A stretch of 64,000 bases of DNA from ZC4RG25 sp023428365 (GTDB lineage: Bacteria > Pseudomonadota > Alphaproteobacteria > Rhizobiales > Hyphomicrobiaceae): contig JBNOAI010000010.1 of assembly GCA_050283925.1 (NCBI GenBank), positions 62,001 through 126,000 on the forward strand. The letters are read 5' to 3'. A program made the position numbers and the translations under genes. How positions within the stretch are numbered: position 1 is the first letter of the stretch; every line of letters begins with the position of its first letter. The notes beneath the pieces were generated by a model, which made no database searches, was not told the origin of the DNA, and was given only the letters and a program-made list of their open reading frames with translations. Positions 1-8,703 of the stretch are shown here, piece by piece.

Positions 1-1803
1 GTGGCGCCTGATGCGCCGCGCCCTTCGATAGGCGAACGGTGGGTCGCGCTTGCGCGAGAAGCCGGCATGTCAGTATGCGGCGACAACTGCATGGGTTTCA
101 TAAATTTCGTCGACAAGGTGCGTGTTTCCGGAAACCCACCTCCGGTGCCTCTCGATGCGGGCCGAATTGCGTTGCTTTCGCATAGTGGATCAACGTGGTC
201 TGGAATGCTCGGAAACCAGCGCCAATTGAAATTCAATTATGCGCTATCCGTGGGCCGCGAGTCAGTTACGACAATGGCTGACTATATCGAATTCCTGTTA
301 GATCACACGGATACGAAAGTGATCGGCCTGGTCATGGAAACCTTCCGATCTCCGGAAAAGCTCATGACGGGACTGGCGCGCGCGCAGGCAAAGGGCGTGC
401 CGATCGTGGCGCTCAAACTAGGCCGATCGGAGCGAGGTCAACGCTTTACACGGTCCCACTCGGGCGCGATCGCTGGCTCTGATGCGGCCTGTCAAGCCCT
501 GTTTGACGCCTACAATGTGGCGCGCACGTACACACTCGATGAGTTTGCGGACACTCTTGAGATCATGCAGTCGTCGCGAAAGCCTGCTGCGCCGTCCATT
601 GCAGTCGGAACGGATTCCGGCGGCGAACGACAGCTTATTTCCGACATCGGCGCCGACGTTGGCATTCGCTTCGCCGATTTTACTGATGAGACGACAAGAA
701 GGCTGGAGGCCATTCTCGATCCTGGCCTGGAGGCCGCCAATCCTCTGGACTATTGGGGGGATGGCCGAATGTACTGGGCCGAATGCTTACAAATAATGTC
801 CGAAGATCCGGGCGTCGGAAGTGTCGTTATGGCGACGAACATGGTGTCGGGTAGGAAGATTCTCAAAATCGCCGGCGAGAGCGTTCAAGCTTTGCACCAA
901 GCCTCTCAAAAGCCGATTGTTATGATGGGCAACTTGCACAGCACGATCGATCGCGAGGAGGCGGCACGCTTACGCGCGTTTGGCATCCCCGTCCTCATGG
1001 GAACTTCTACGGGGCTGTCAGCACTGAAGCATTTCAGCCGATATCATCATCCTGAAGATTATTCTCGTGATGAGGTGCCAAAGTCACCGGATGCGACAAT
1101 CGTTGCCCGTTGGCGGGATCGTCTGACTACCGGTGATCCTCTTGGCCCGGCCGAAACCGAAGAGCTCCTTACTGCTTTCCGTATCCCGATGGTCTCGAGC
1201 CGGTTTGTCGAAAACGAGGCCGCGGCGCTCGCTGCTGCTGAGCGGCTCGGCTACCCTGTCGTGCTAAAAACAGCCAGATCAGATATTCTTCATAAAACAG
1301 ATGTCGGTGGCGTTTTACTGAACATTGGTGTTTCCGAAACTCTGGTTGATGGATATCGGAAGCTCGCCTCTGCTTTCGGCCCCTCGATGCAGATCCAAAA
1401 AATGGCAAAACCCGGAACTGAACTCCTCCTTGGAATGACAAGTGATCCGCAATTAGGACCTCTCATCACCGTTGGGCTAGGTGGCATCTTTGTCGAGGTG
1501 TATAAGGATGTCGTCGCCATGTTGCCGCCGGTCGGCCCGCAGCGAGTTCTTGATGCGCTGCATCGTCTCAAAGCATTCCCACTGCTTCAAGGGAATCGCG
1601 GCAAACCGCCTGCAGATCTCAAGGCGATCGCCGAGGTCGTGTCCCGCTTCAGCTTGATGGTGCATCTGCTTAAGCCACATCTTTTGGAAGCAGATGTAAA
1701 TCCGTTGATCGCCCGGCCCGATGGTATCCTTGCCGTCGATGCTCTCCTTATTGGCAGCAATGCCTCCAGAACTGACCCTCAAAGCAGAGAAGCAACGCCA
1801 TGA
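1..1803 (+). CDS. Acyl-CoA synthetase, NDP-forming (acetate--CoA ligase-like), 5' partial
   Basis: The protein belongs to the NDP-forming acyl-CoA synthetase family, which makes acyl-CoA from a carboxylate, CoA and a nucleoside triphosphate through a phosphohistidine. The visible 600 residues start inside the N-terminal half. They carry the succinyl-CoA-ligase-like domains, including the conserved SHSGAIAGSD motif near residue 153, which matches the family's SHTGALAGSD. A C-terminal ATP-grasp domain starts near residue 375 (GYPVVLKTARSDILHKTD) and ends near EADVNPL. Family members are about 700 residues, so roughly 100-130 residues of the CoA-binding domain lie upstream of the window; the GTG at base 1 is not a credible start. 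The stop overlaps the start of the enoyl-CoA hydratase gene, so the two are translationally coupled. The acid substrate cannot be read from sequence. Confidence 0.85.
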   Translation: MAPDAPRPSIGERWVALAREAGMSVCGDNCMGFINFVDKVRVSGNPPPVPLDAGRIALLSHSGSTWSGMLGNQRQLKFNYALSVGRESVTTMADYIEFLLDHTDTKVIGLVMETFRSPEKLMTGLARAQAKGVPIVALKLGRSERGQRFTRSHSGAIAGSDAACQALFDAYNVARTYTLDEFADTLEIMQSSRKPAAPSIAVGTDSGGERQLISDIGADVGIRFADFTDETTRRLEAILDPGLEAANPLDYWGDGRMYWAECLQIMSEDPGVGSVVMATNMVSGRKILKIAGESVQALHQASQKPIVMMGNLHSTIDREEAARLRAFGIPVLMGTSTGLSALKHFSRYHHPEDYSRDEVPKSPDATIVARWRDRLTTGDPLGPAETEELLTAFRIPMVSSRFVENEAAALAAAERLGYPVVLKTARSDILHKTDVGGVLLNIGVSETLVDGYRKLASAFGPSMQIQKMAKPGTELLLGMTSDPQLGPLITVGLGGIFVEVYKDVVAMLPPVGPQRVLDALHRLKAFPLLQGNRGKPPADLKAIAEVVSRFSLMVHLLKPHLLEADVNPLIARPDGILAVDALLIGSNASRTDPQSREATP

Positions 1804-2609
1804 TGTACGAAACACTTGCATGCCGCATGGATGGACGCGTCGCAGTCGTAACGCTGAACCGTCCCGATGTGCTCAATGCGATCAACAAGAAGATGATCGC
1901 AGAGACCAAGGCGTTGATGTCCGACCTTATCGCCGATTCGCAAGTCAGAGCGATCGTTATTCATGGAGCGGGTCGCGCGTTCTCCGCCGGCTTTGATCTC
2001 AAAGAGTCCGCGCAAGTTTCCTACTCAGGCATTGCACAGTGGCAGGAAGTTCTCGAACGCGATTTCGAGTTCATCATGCAATTCTGGGATTGTCCAAAAC
2101 CGACAATCGCGGCGGTCCATGGTCACTGCCTTGCGGGGGCCTTTGAAATGGCGCTGGCTTGCGACGTTACGGTGGCTGCCGACACCACAAAGTTCGGAGA
2201 ACCGGAGGTGCGTTTCGGCGCGGGAATTGTTGCAATGATCCTGCCATGGGCAACAGGCCCTAAGGCCGCCAAGGAATTGCTGATGACCGGCAATGACCGC
2301 GTGAGCGCGGATGATGCACTCCGTATGGGCATTGTGAACCGCGTCGTGCCGGCCGGAGAGGAACTCAATGAAGCGATCCGCATCGCCAAGGATATGTCGG
2401 CGGCGGTCGCCAGTGCGGTGCAAAGCGTTAAGCGCACGATCAATCGAACCTATGACATTCGCGGCTTCCGTGAGGCCATGCGTACATCCCTGGAAGCAGA
2501 TCTTATCATGAGCGCAACGGGAAGCGCGGAAAAGGACGAGTTTAATCAGATCCGTCGCGAGCGCGGTCTGAAAGCTGCACTGGAATGGCGCGATGCCAAA
2601 TTTCGCTAA
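1800..2609 (+). CDS. Enoyl-CoA hydratase/isomerase family protein
   Basis: A 269-residue crotonase-fold enzyme that would hydrate or isomerise a 2-enoyl-CoA in the cytoplasm. The oxyanion-hole segments are present (SAGFDLKES near residue 62; HGHCLAGAFEMALACD near residue 103). Acidic residues sit at both usual catalytic positions, GAFEMALACD and GEPEVRFGAG. The ATG overlaps the upstream synthetase stop by 4 nt (ATGA), so the CoA ligase and hydratase probably act on the same acyl-CoA. A polyamine-type ABC importer follows 50 nt downstream, suggesting uptake, CoA activation and beta-oxidation of one carboxylated substrate. The exact reaction is not assigned because crotonases are functionally diverse. 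Confidence 0.88.
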   Translation: MMYETLACRMDGRVAVVTLNRPDVLNAINKKMIAETKALMSDLIADSQVRAIVIHGAGRAFSAGFDLKESAQVSYSGIAQWQEVLERDFEFIMQFWDCPKPTIAAVHGHCLAGAFEMALACDVTVAADTTKFGEPEVRFGAGIVAMILPWATGPKAAKELLMTGNDRVSADDALRMGIVNRVVPAGEELNEAIRIAKDMSAAVASAVQSVKRTINRTYDIRGFREAMRTSLEADLIMSATGSAEKDEFNQIRRERGLKAALEWRDAKFR

Positions 2610-2660
2610 GGGGTGTTGAAGAACGGCGAGTAGGGTCAACCGGCTAAGGGAGATAGTAGA

Positions 2661-3746
2661 ATGTCCGAGAAGCGAACCAAGTCACCAAACACGACGCATA
2701 TTTCGCGACGCAAACTGTTGGCTGGAGCCGGTATCGCAATCGCGGCGCCGGCGATCCTTAGACCCGATCAAGCGCGCGCCAACAAAAAGATTGTCTACGT
2801 CTCATTTGGCGGCACAACGCAGACAGCACAAGAACGGATTTTCATTCAACCGTTCATGAAAGACACCGGTATCGAGGTCATTACCGCAAGCGGCCCGGAT
2901 ATCGCGAAAGTGAAGGCAATGGTGCAGGCCCGCAATGTGGAGTGGGACCTCGTCAATTTCACAGGTTCGCAAGCCTCCACCCTTGCTCGTGAAGGGCTCC
3001 TCGAAAAGCTCGATCTGGATGTCCTGGAAATCTCTCCGCAAACCTACGCAAACCCGGCTTGGCTCAAGGAAACAACGATCGGATGGTACTACTACACCGG
3101 CGGCATCGGCTACGACGCCAAGCGTCATCCTGAGGGCAAGCATCCGCGAGACTGGGTCCAGTTCTGGGATGCGAAGGCATTCCCCGGCCGTCGCGGTCTG
3201 CGTACGCGCGCTGAAGAGACACTTGAGATGGCGTTGATGGCGGACGGCGTGGCAGCGAAGGACCTCTATCCGCTTGACGTCGATCGAGCATTCAAATCTC
3301 TCGATCGCATCAAACCTCATGTCTCGAACTGGATCAAAGCAACCCCCGAAACGATTACGCTCGTGCAACGCAACGAAGTTGATTTCGTGTTCACATATAG
3401 CGGGCGGATCGAAGCCGCAAAGGCGCAAGGGCTTCCTCTTGAGTTTGTCTACGAGACCCCGCTGTCATCACCAAGCTTCCTGGGCATCCCAAAGGGAAGT
3501 AGCAACAAAGATGCGGCAATGAAGCTTGCCTCCTACTTCCTGCGCAATGATCTACAGAAAGCCTGGGCGCTGGATCAGCCCGGCTATTCACCCGTCAGGC
3601 GCCAATCGATCGAAGAGCTTCCCGCCGAGGTAAAGGCTAGGCTTCCCGATCCGGACAATCCGCGTGGCGCCTTCATCGATGTGGACTGGTGGGCGACGAA
3701 CTACGTGGAAACTGAAAAGCGCCTCAAGGAATGGCTTATTCTCTGA
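2661..3746 (+). CDS. ABC transporter substrate-binding protein, spermidine/putrescine (PotD/PotF) type
   Basis: A 361-residue periplasmic binding protein. The N-terminus carries a twin-arginine type signal (SRRKLLAGAGIAIAAPA, residues 16-32), so export through Tat is likely. The body has PotD/PotF-family features such as YVSFGGTTQTAQERIF after the signal and WYYYTGGIGYDA near residue 142. An AGGGAGA-type ribosome site sits about 7 nt before the ATG. It is followed by two permeases and an ATPase of the same family, which completes an importer. Relatives bind polyamines, but related proteins carry other organic ligands, and the adjacent CoA-ligase genes argue for a carboxylated one (inference). 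Confidence 0.85.
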   Translation: MSEKRTKSPNTTHISRRKLLAGAGIAIAAPAILRPDQARANKKIVYVSFGGTTQTAQERIFIQPFMKDTGIEVITASGPDIAKVKAMVQARNVEWDLVNFTGSQASTLAREGLLEKLDLDVLEISPQTYANPAWLKETTIGWYYYTGGIGYDAKRHPEGKHPRDWVQFWDAKAFPGRRGLRTRAEETLEMALMADGVAAKDLYPLDVDRAFKSLDRIKPHVSNWIKATPETITLVQRNEVDFVFTYSGRIEAAKAQGLPLEFVYETPLSSPSFLGIPKGSSNKDAAMKLASYFLRNDLQKAWALDQPGYSPVRRQSIEELPAEVKARLPDPDNPRGAFIDVDWWATNYVETEKRLKEWLIL

Positions 3747-3825
3747 TGCGAGCTCGGTGCGCCATCGGCAATCGCGAGTCGGCGGAATGCCGGCTCGCAC
3801 CTCAAGGGCCTGAAGGGAGAGCTAG

Positions 3826-4641
3826 GTGATTTTTGTCGCTCCGTTTCTTGCCTTCATGGTTGTCGTCTTCTTGATTCCGTTGGGCTTCATCGCCTATACG
3901 AGCGTTGATGGCTCAGCTCTGACGACAGCACACTACGTGTCCGTATTTACAGGACGTCTCTATCAGCGCGTTCTTTGGAATACCCTGGAAATAAGCATCG
4001 TCTCTGCGATCTTTACGCTGGTTCTAGCCTATCCGATTGCTTATCACCTATCGCGCCAACCACCACGACGGCGGGCACTCTTTGCAATGCTCGTGCTATT
4101 GCCTTTCTATACGAGCATTCTCGTAAAAAGCTTCGCGTTCACCGTCATTTTGGGACACAGCGGCATAATCAATGAGCTGTTGCGAGCGCTGGTATCGCCT
4201 GATTTCAGTGTAAAGCTCCTCTTCAATCGGACCGGCGTCATTATCGGACTGGTTCATCTGTTTATCCCCTTCATGGTGTTTCCTATTCTCACCAGTTTGC
4301 TTGCGCAGAACCCTCTGCTGGTGAAGGCCGCGGAAGTCATGGGGGCAAGTCCATGGCGCATATTCTGGAAGGTGACCTTTCCCCTCAGTCTGCCCGGTGT
4401 CCTGGCTGGTGTGCTTCTCAGCATCATCATGGGCATGGGAATATTTGTGACGCCGGCACTACTTGGTGGCCGAACCGACATGATGATGGCCAATCTCGTC
4501 GATTTCCATATTCGGTCGAGCCTCGATTGGCCGATGGCGTCAGCGATCGCCATAGTCCTACTGATTCTGTCGTCGATCTTTATTCTGCTTCTTGCCCAGG
4601 TGCGTGGCGGTGAACTTTTCGGAGGGAGCCGCGGTCATTGA
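3826..4641 (+). CDS. ABC transporter permease, PotB/PotH type
   Basis: A 271-residue inner-membrane permease with about six hydrophobic segments and the EAA-loop signature (AAEVMGASPWRIFWKVTFP, near residue 170) that contacts the ATPase. The GTG start is chosen because GGGAGAG lies 4 nt upstream and the first membrane segment begins at once (IFVAPFLAFMVVVFLIPLG). It is the first permease of the importer that starts with the binding protein at 2661. The next permease overlaps its 3' end. Confidence 0.85.
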   Translation: MIFVAPFLAFMVVVFLIPLGFIAYTSVDGSALTTAHYVSVFTGRLYQRVLWNTLEISIVSAIFTLVLAYPIAYHLSRQPPRRRALFAMLVLLPFYTSILVKSFAFTVILGHSGIINELLRALVSPDFSVKLLFNRTGVIIGLVHLFIPFMVFPILTSLLAQNPLLVKAAEVMGASPWRIFWKVTFPLSLPGVLAGVLLSIIMGMGIFVTPALLGGRTDMMMANLVDFHIRSSLDWPMASAIAIVLLILSSIFILLLAQVRGGELFGGSRGH

Positions 4642-5491
4642 CGATGAAACACGCGTATTTGCAGATCCAGCTGAAAAGACATTGCTGATGGGTACAGCGC
4701 CAAAAGAGCGTCAGCTATCGTGGGGAGCGACACTCGCTGCCTGGGCCTCTTATCTGTTTCTGATCATGCCAAGCTTGGTGATCATCCCTATGTCGTTCGG
4801 AGACAAGGATGAGTTTCAATTCCCGCCAAGCAGCCTGTCGCTGTACCTCTATCGGCAGTTTTTTTTCGATTCAACCTGGATGGCGACGACGGCGCAAAGC
4901 TTCATCGTTGCAACGTTTACGACGGTTCTATCCCTCGCGTTTGGTGTCAGCGCTGCCTACGGCGTGGTGCGCAGCGAATTTCCCGGCAAGCGACTTCTCA
5001 CGATTTTTCTTTTAAGCCCCCTACTCGTTCCGGTCATCGTTGTCGCCCTTGGGCTTTATCTCTACTGCAGCACCATCGGCATGACTGGCACGACGTTTGC
5101 CCTCGTCCTGGGACATACCGTCCATACCACGCCATTCGTGATCGTCATGGCAATGTCGGGCCTGCGGCACGTCGATCCGAACCTTGAAGCAGCGGCCCGT
5201 GTCATGGGGGCCGGACCATTGCTTGTGATGAGGCGGGTTACACTGCCGTTGCTGATGCCAACGATCATTGCAGCCGCGCTCTTTGCCTTCCTGGTTTCGT
5301 TCGATGAGGTTGTCATTTCATATTTCATCAGTTCGGCGCGGACGGAGACGCTGCCTGTAAAAATGTACAGCAGTATTCAGTGGGAGATCTCGCCGGTCCT
5401 TGCAGCAATTTCAGCACTGCTGACCTTGCTGTCACTGATCATCTGCGTAATAGCGTCGCTTCTGGTTCGAGATGAAAGCAAGGGGCAATAG
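4592..5491 (+). CDS. ABC transporter permease, PotC/PotI type
   Basis: Second inner-membrane permease, up to 299 residues, with six hydrophobic segments and an EAA loop (AARVMGAGPLLVMRRVTLP, near residue 200). The start is uncertain. The longest frame begins with TTG inside the upstream gene; GTG codons at 4604 and 4610 are alternatives, and a good GGAGGG sequence at 4620-4625 is followed only by an ATT at a usable distance. In every case the gene overlaps or abuts the first permease, as expected for a coupled operon. The first membrane segment starts near residue 50, so the N-terminal 40-50 residues may be over-annotated. Confidence 0.83.
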   Translation: MPRCVAVNFSEGAAVIDDETRVFADPAEKTLLMGTAPKERQLSWGATLAAWASYLFLIMPSLVIIPMSFGDKDEFQFPPSSLSLYLYRQFFFDSTWMATTAQSFIVATFTTVLSLAFGVSAAYGVVRSEFPGKRLLTIFLLSPLLVPVIVVALGLYLYCSTIGMTGTTFALVLGHTVHTTPFVIVMAMSGLRHVDPNLEAAARVMGAGPLLVMRRVTLPLLMPTIIAAALFAFLVSFDEVVISYFISSARTETLPVKMYSSIQWEISPVLAAISALLTLLSLIICVIASLLVRDESKGQ

Positions 5492-5492
5492 C

Positions 5493-6602
5493 GTGGATCA
5501 GAGGATATCGGCTACCCAAGCCCTTGGAACAGAGAAAGTCCGCCTCGAGGGCGTCACGAAGAGCTATGGGTCCGTACAGGCCCTGGCCGAAGTTAATCTG
5601 ACAATCCGAAGCGGAGAGTTCATTACGCTTCTCGGACCGAGCGGATCGGGCAAGACAACACTTCTGAACCTTATTGCGGGCATGACGACGCCCTCTTCCG
5701 GCCAGATCTGGATAGACGGCAAGGACGCGACGTTACTCCCGGCCAACAAGCGCGGCCTCGGCATGGTATTTCAGAACTATGCGCTGATGCCTCATATGAC
5801 AGTGGCTGAAAACATCGCATTTCCGCTACGTGTACGTCGCTGCTCGGAGGCTGAGATCCGCAAGAAAGTGGCACATGTGCTTGATGTTGTGCAGCTCCCG
5901 CATTGCGCCCAGCGCAAGCCCACGGAGCTGTCCGGTGGCCAACAGCAGCGGATCGCAATCGCGCGATGCATCGTTTACAACCCCGCGATCGTACTGATGG
6001 ACGAACCACTTGGTGCGTTGGACAAGAAGCTGCGTGAGGAAATGCAGCTCGAGATCAAGCAGCTTCACAAAAATCTCGGCATCACGATCCTGTATGTGAC
6101 GCATGATCAGGAGGAGGCTCTGACGATGTCGGACCGCATCGTTCTCCTGAACGGGGGCCACATCGAGCAGGCTGATGCTCCAGCGGAACTTTATTTCCAT
6201 CCCCGCACCCTGTTTGCCGCGAAATTTCTCGGCGATTCCAACATTATCGATGCGGTCGTAGAAGAGGTGGCCGACACGGCCCTGGCCCGAACCACCTCGG
6301 GATTACTTTTGAAAGCTCGCAATCCGCTCGGCGCGCGCAAGGGTGATAAAGTCAAGCTCATGGTCCGCCCCCAGCATGTTATCTTGCTGGGGAATGATGA
6401 GAGTGCTCCCGAAAATTCATTATTTGGCACGATGGTCGACAGCCTCATCTTGGGCGGCGTGGCGAAGGGTTACGTACGCCTCGCAGACAATTCAACATTT
6501 GTTTTTCAAGAACTGACGAAGGCCGAACAGCCGCTTGCCGATCCGGGTTCGACAATTCGTCTGGGCTGGTCGGCCAGCGACACACTGGCGTTGCCAAGTT
6601 GA
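5493..6602 (+). CDS. ABC transporter ATP-binding protein, PotA type
   Basis: Cytoplasmic ATPase of the importer encoded just upstream. Walker A (GPSGSGKTT), the signature LSGGQQQR, Walker B (IVLMDEP) and an H-loop (YVTHDQEEA) are intact. A C-terminal TOBE-like regulatory domain is visible from about residue 280 (KVKLMVRPQHV). The GTG at 5493 is preferred because it directly follows the permease stop and has AGGGG about 8 nt upstream; an ATG at 5472 in the same frame is the alternative. The family is usually 350-380 residues, which fits. Confidence 0.88.
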   Translation: MDQRISATQALGTEKVRLEGVTKSYGSVQALAEVNLTIRSGEFITLLGPSGSGKTTLLNLIAGMTTPSSGQIWIDGKDATLLPANKRGLGMVFQNYALMPHMTVAENIAFPLRVRRCSEAEIRKKVAHVLDVVQLPHCAQRKPTELSGGQQQRIAIARCIVYNPAIVLMDEPLGALDKKLREEMQLEIKQLHKNLGITILYVTHDQEEALTMSDRIVLLNGGHIEQADAPAELYFHPRTLFAAKFLGDSNIIDAVVEEVADTALARTTSGLLLKARNPLGARKGDKVKLMVRPQHVILLGNDESAPENSLFGTMVDSLILGGVAKGYVRLADNSTFVFQELTKAEQPLADPGSTIRLGWSASDTLALPS

Positions 6603-6654
6603 AGGTCTTTGGCTGACAGCGGTTGTTTCAAAGGATGCAAGGAGAGTACTCCAG

Positions 6655-7638
6655 ATGACATCTGCAGCCCAGTTCCGGGCATTGGTTCTGGATCGCAAGG
6701 GCGATGCAGCACCGACAATAGCCATTCGGGAACTCGACCAGTCGCAGCTTCCGCCGGATGGCGTGCTTGTGAGCGTCAAGTACTCAAGCCTCAATTACAA
6801 GGATGGCCTGATACTTAAAGGTTTGGGTCGGCTGGTGCGGACCTATCCGCATGTGCCCGGTATAGACTTGGTTGGAACATTGGCCGATGACAGCAATAAG
6901 CAGGTTGTACTGACGGGATGGAGGGTCGGGGAAATCCGATGGGGCGGTTATGCGACCCAGGCTCGCGTGCCAGCAGATTGGCTACTACCCGTCCCCGACG
7001 GTCTATTGCCGCGCCAGGTCATGGCGATTGGCACCGCCGGTTTAACTGCCGCGCTGGCTGTCAATGCTCTTGAGGAGCGTGGCTTGACGACCTCCTCTGG
7101 CGATGTGCTTGTCACCGGCGCTGCGGGCGGCGTCGGCAGCGTCTCGGTTATGTTGCTATCAGCGCTTGGGTATCGCGTGGTTGCCTCGACCGGTCGGATG
7201 GCGTTGGCCGAGCGACTGCACGCGCTTGGCGCGACGGAGATAATTGAACGCGCAACGTTGCAAGGCGCGCGCAAACCTCTGGAAACGGAGCGCTTTGCGG
7301 CAGCCATTGATACAGTTGGCGATCAATCGCTGTCCGGAATTCTTCCTCAGCTCAAATACGGAGGAACGGTCGCTGCATGTGGTCTTGCCGGCGGTGCAGA
7401 TCTCAAGACCTCCGTTGTGCCGTTCCTACTTCGCGGAGTTGCGCTGCTCGGAATAGACTCTGTGCTGTCAAACAATGAGAGCCGGCAGAAGGCCTGGAAC
7501 TTGCTGGCCCGTGTCCTCCCACTGGAATTGCTCGATAAGGCGACCGAAGTCGTGGCGATGTCCGAGATCGGAGGGTATGCTGATCGCATTCTCAAAGGAG
7601 ATGTCGCTGGCCGAATTGTGGTGGACCCTGCTGTTTAG
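6655..7638 (+). CDS. Acrylyl-CoA reductase (AcuI)/YhdH-type NADPH-dependent quinone oxidoreductase
   Basis: A 327-residue MDR-superfamily enzyme of the YhdH/AcuI group, which reduces acrylyl-CoA to propionyl-CoA with NADPH. The AcuI-like N-terminus includes SSLNYKDGLILKG and PHVPGIDLVG. The nucleotide-binding motif TGAAGGVGSVSV lies near residue 155. No zinc ligands are evident. The ATG at 6655 is preferred over longer in-frame starts because GGAGAG sits 8 nt upstream and the longer versions run into the preceding ATPase gene. Its place after a CoA synthetase, an enoyl-CoA hydratase and an importer suggests reduction of an unsaturated CoA thioester from the same pathway (inference). Confidence 0.82.
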   Translation: MTSAAQFRALVLDRKGDAAPTIAIRELDQSQLPPDGVLVSVKYSSLNYKDGLILKGLGRLVRTYPHVPGIDLVGTLADDSNKQVVLTGWRVGEIRWGGYATQARVPADWLLPVPDGLLPRQVMAIGTAGLTAALAVNALEERGLTTSSGDVLVTGAAGGVGSVSVMLLSALGYRVVASTGRMALAERLHALGATEIIERATLQGARKPLETERFAAAIDTVGDQSLSGILPQLKYGGTVAACGLAGGADLKTSVVPFLLRGVALLGIDSVLSNNESRQKAWNLLARVLPLELLDKATEVVAMSEIGGYADRILKGDVAGRIVVDPAV

Positions 7639-7791
7639 GACCGCCCGCCATGAGGCCTAATTCACTTTCTGAGCAGGCTGCGGACTGCAGAACAGCAGTT
7701 GAAAGAGATTAGCGATGATCGCTGTCAGCAGCGGACCATAAACATCCGCTTTCGTGTAGTGGTGCGGCGGATGCTGCAGAGCGAACCGCGA

Positions 7792-8532
7792 CTAGCGGGG
7801 CTGAATCGCCCAATGGTTTTGGGCCCCTTCAAGCTCCCGGACGAGGCGGACGCCAGTGCGGTGGTGCTTCACAAGAAGATTGGACAGCACTTTGCCATTT
7901 CGGTCTTTCAAGGCCGTGAGCATGGCTTCATGTTCGGCCATAGCAGATTGCCAGCGCCAGCCGTGCTGATGAGACAGTGACTTGGCGCGCGCCGCACGCG
8001 CCGCTAAGAGATTCCACGTCCAAAGCAGCGTTATATTCCCGCTGCCTTCGACGATCGCCTGATGGATCATCTGGTTGGTTTCAAAATAGCCCGAGAAATC
8101 TCCGCGCTCGAATTGCGTGCGCATTTTTTTCTGCAGCATTTCGACCTTGGCGATCTGCTGATCGGACGCATTCTTGCAGGCGAGCACGGCAGCGCGCGCT
8201 TCCAGGGTCGCGATCACATCAATGATCTGCGCAACTTCGTTTGCGTCGATAATCGCCACACGAGCGCCGCGGTTTGGCAGCAGCTCAATAAATCCCTCCA
8301 TCGCCAATGAGCGAAGCGCTTCCCGGATCGGAGTTCGCGAAACGCCAAGCTGCTCAGTCAGCGGTTGTTCTCGAATGCGGCTGCCGGCCGGAATTTCACC
8401 GCTGATGATCATTTGCCGAAGTTGGGCAATGATCGTCTCGTGACGCTCGCCCTTGCGAAGGCGAGCGGACGCAGTGCGAAGCCTCTTGTGCGGCGCTTTC
8501 TTAGTGACGCTCTTGTCTGTCATCCGTTTCAT
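7792..8532 (-). CDS. GntR-family transcriptional regulator with FCD ligand domain
   Basis: A 246-residue repressor-type protein with an N-terminal winged helix-turn-helix (GSRIREQPLTEQLGVSRTP, about residues 54-72; then IREALRSLAMEGFIELLPN). A C-terminal all-helical FCD domain contains the usual metal/ligand acid and histidine positions (IHQAIVEGSG; a late EHEAML). It diverges from the PdxA-family gene at 8704. The 171-bp space between them carries the TTGTATACA-type inverted repeat, a plausible operator. It probably controls the dehydrogenase, importer and amidase block to 15.1 kb. Confidence 0.88.
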   Translation of the reverse strand: MKRMTDKSVTKKAPHKRLRTASARLRKGERHETIIAQLRQMIISGEIPAGSRIREQPLTEQLGVSRTPIREALRSLAMEGFIELLPNRGARVAIIDANEVAQIIDVIATLEARAAVLACKNASDQQIAKVEMLQKKMRTQFERGDFSGYFETNQMIHQAIVEGSGNITLLWTWNLLAARAARAKSLSHQHGWRWQSAMAEHEAMLTALKDRNGKVLSNLLVKHHRTGVRLVRELEGAQNHWAIQPR

Positions 8533-8660
8533 AAGTCCGGTAGTGTTGATGCAGAGATGGCGGATGCCGCACTGCAGTCCATGGATGTGCTGATCCTGCT
8601 TAGTATTTGCGTCTGGCCATCACAAGCCGCCCATTAGTATGCTCCGTCGTATTCTAAATT

Positions 8661-8687
8661 TGTATACACGATCATGTTGACTTGTAT
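8661..8687. promoter_or_regulatory. Probable GntR/FCD operator: TGTATACA palindrome plus a second TTGTAT
   Basis: An 8-bp perfect palindrome TGTATACA (8661-8668) is followed 13 bases later by TTGTAT (8682-8687), in the divergent spacer between the GntR gene and the PdxA-family gene. FCD-type GntR proteins commonly bind sites with a GT...AC core, which this matches. The assignment to this regulator is inferred from position. Confidence 0.45.
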
Positions 8688-8703
8688 GGAAGTTGAGTAT
8701 CCA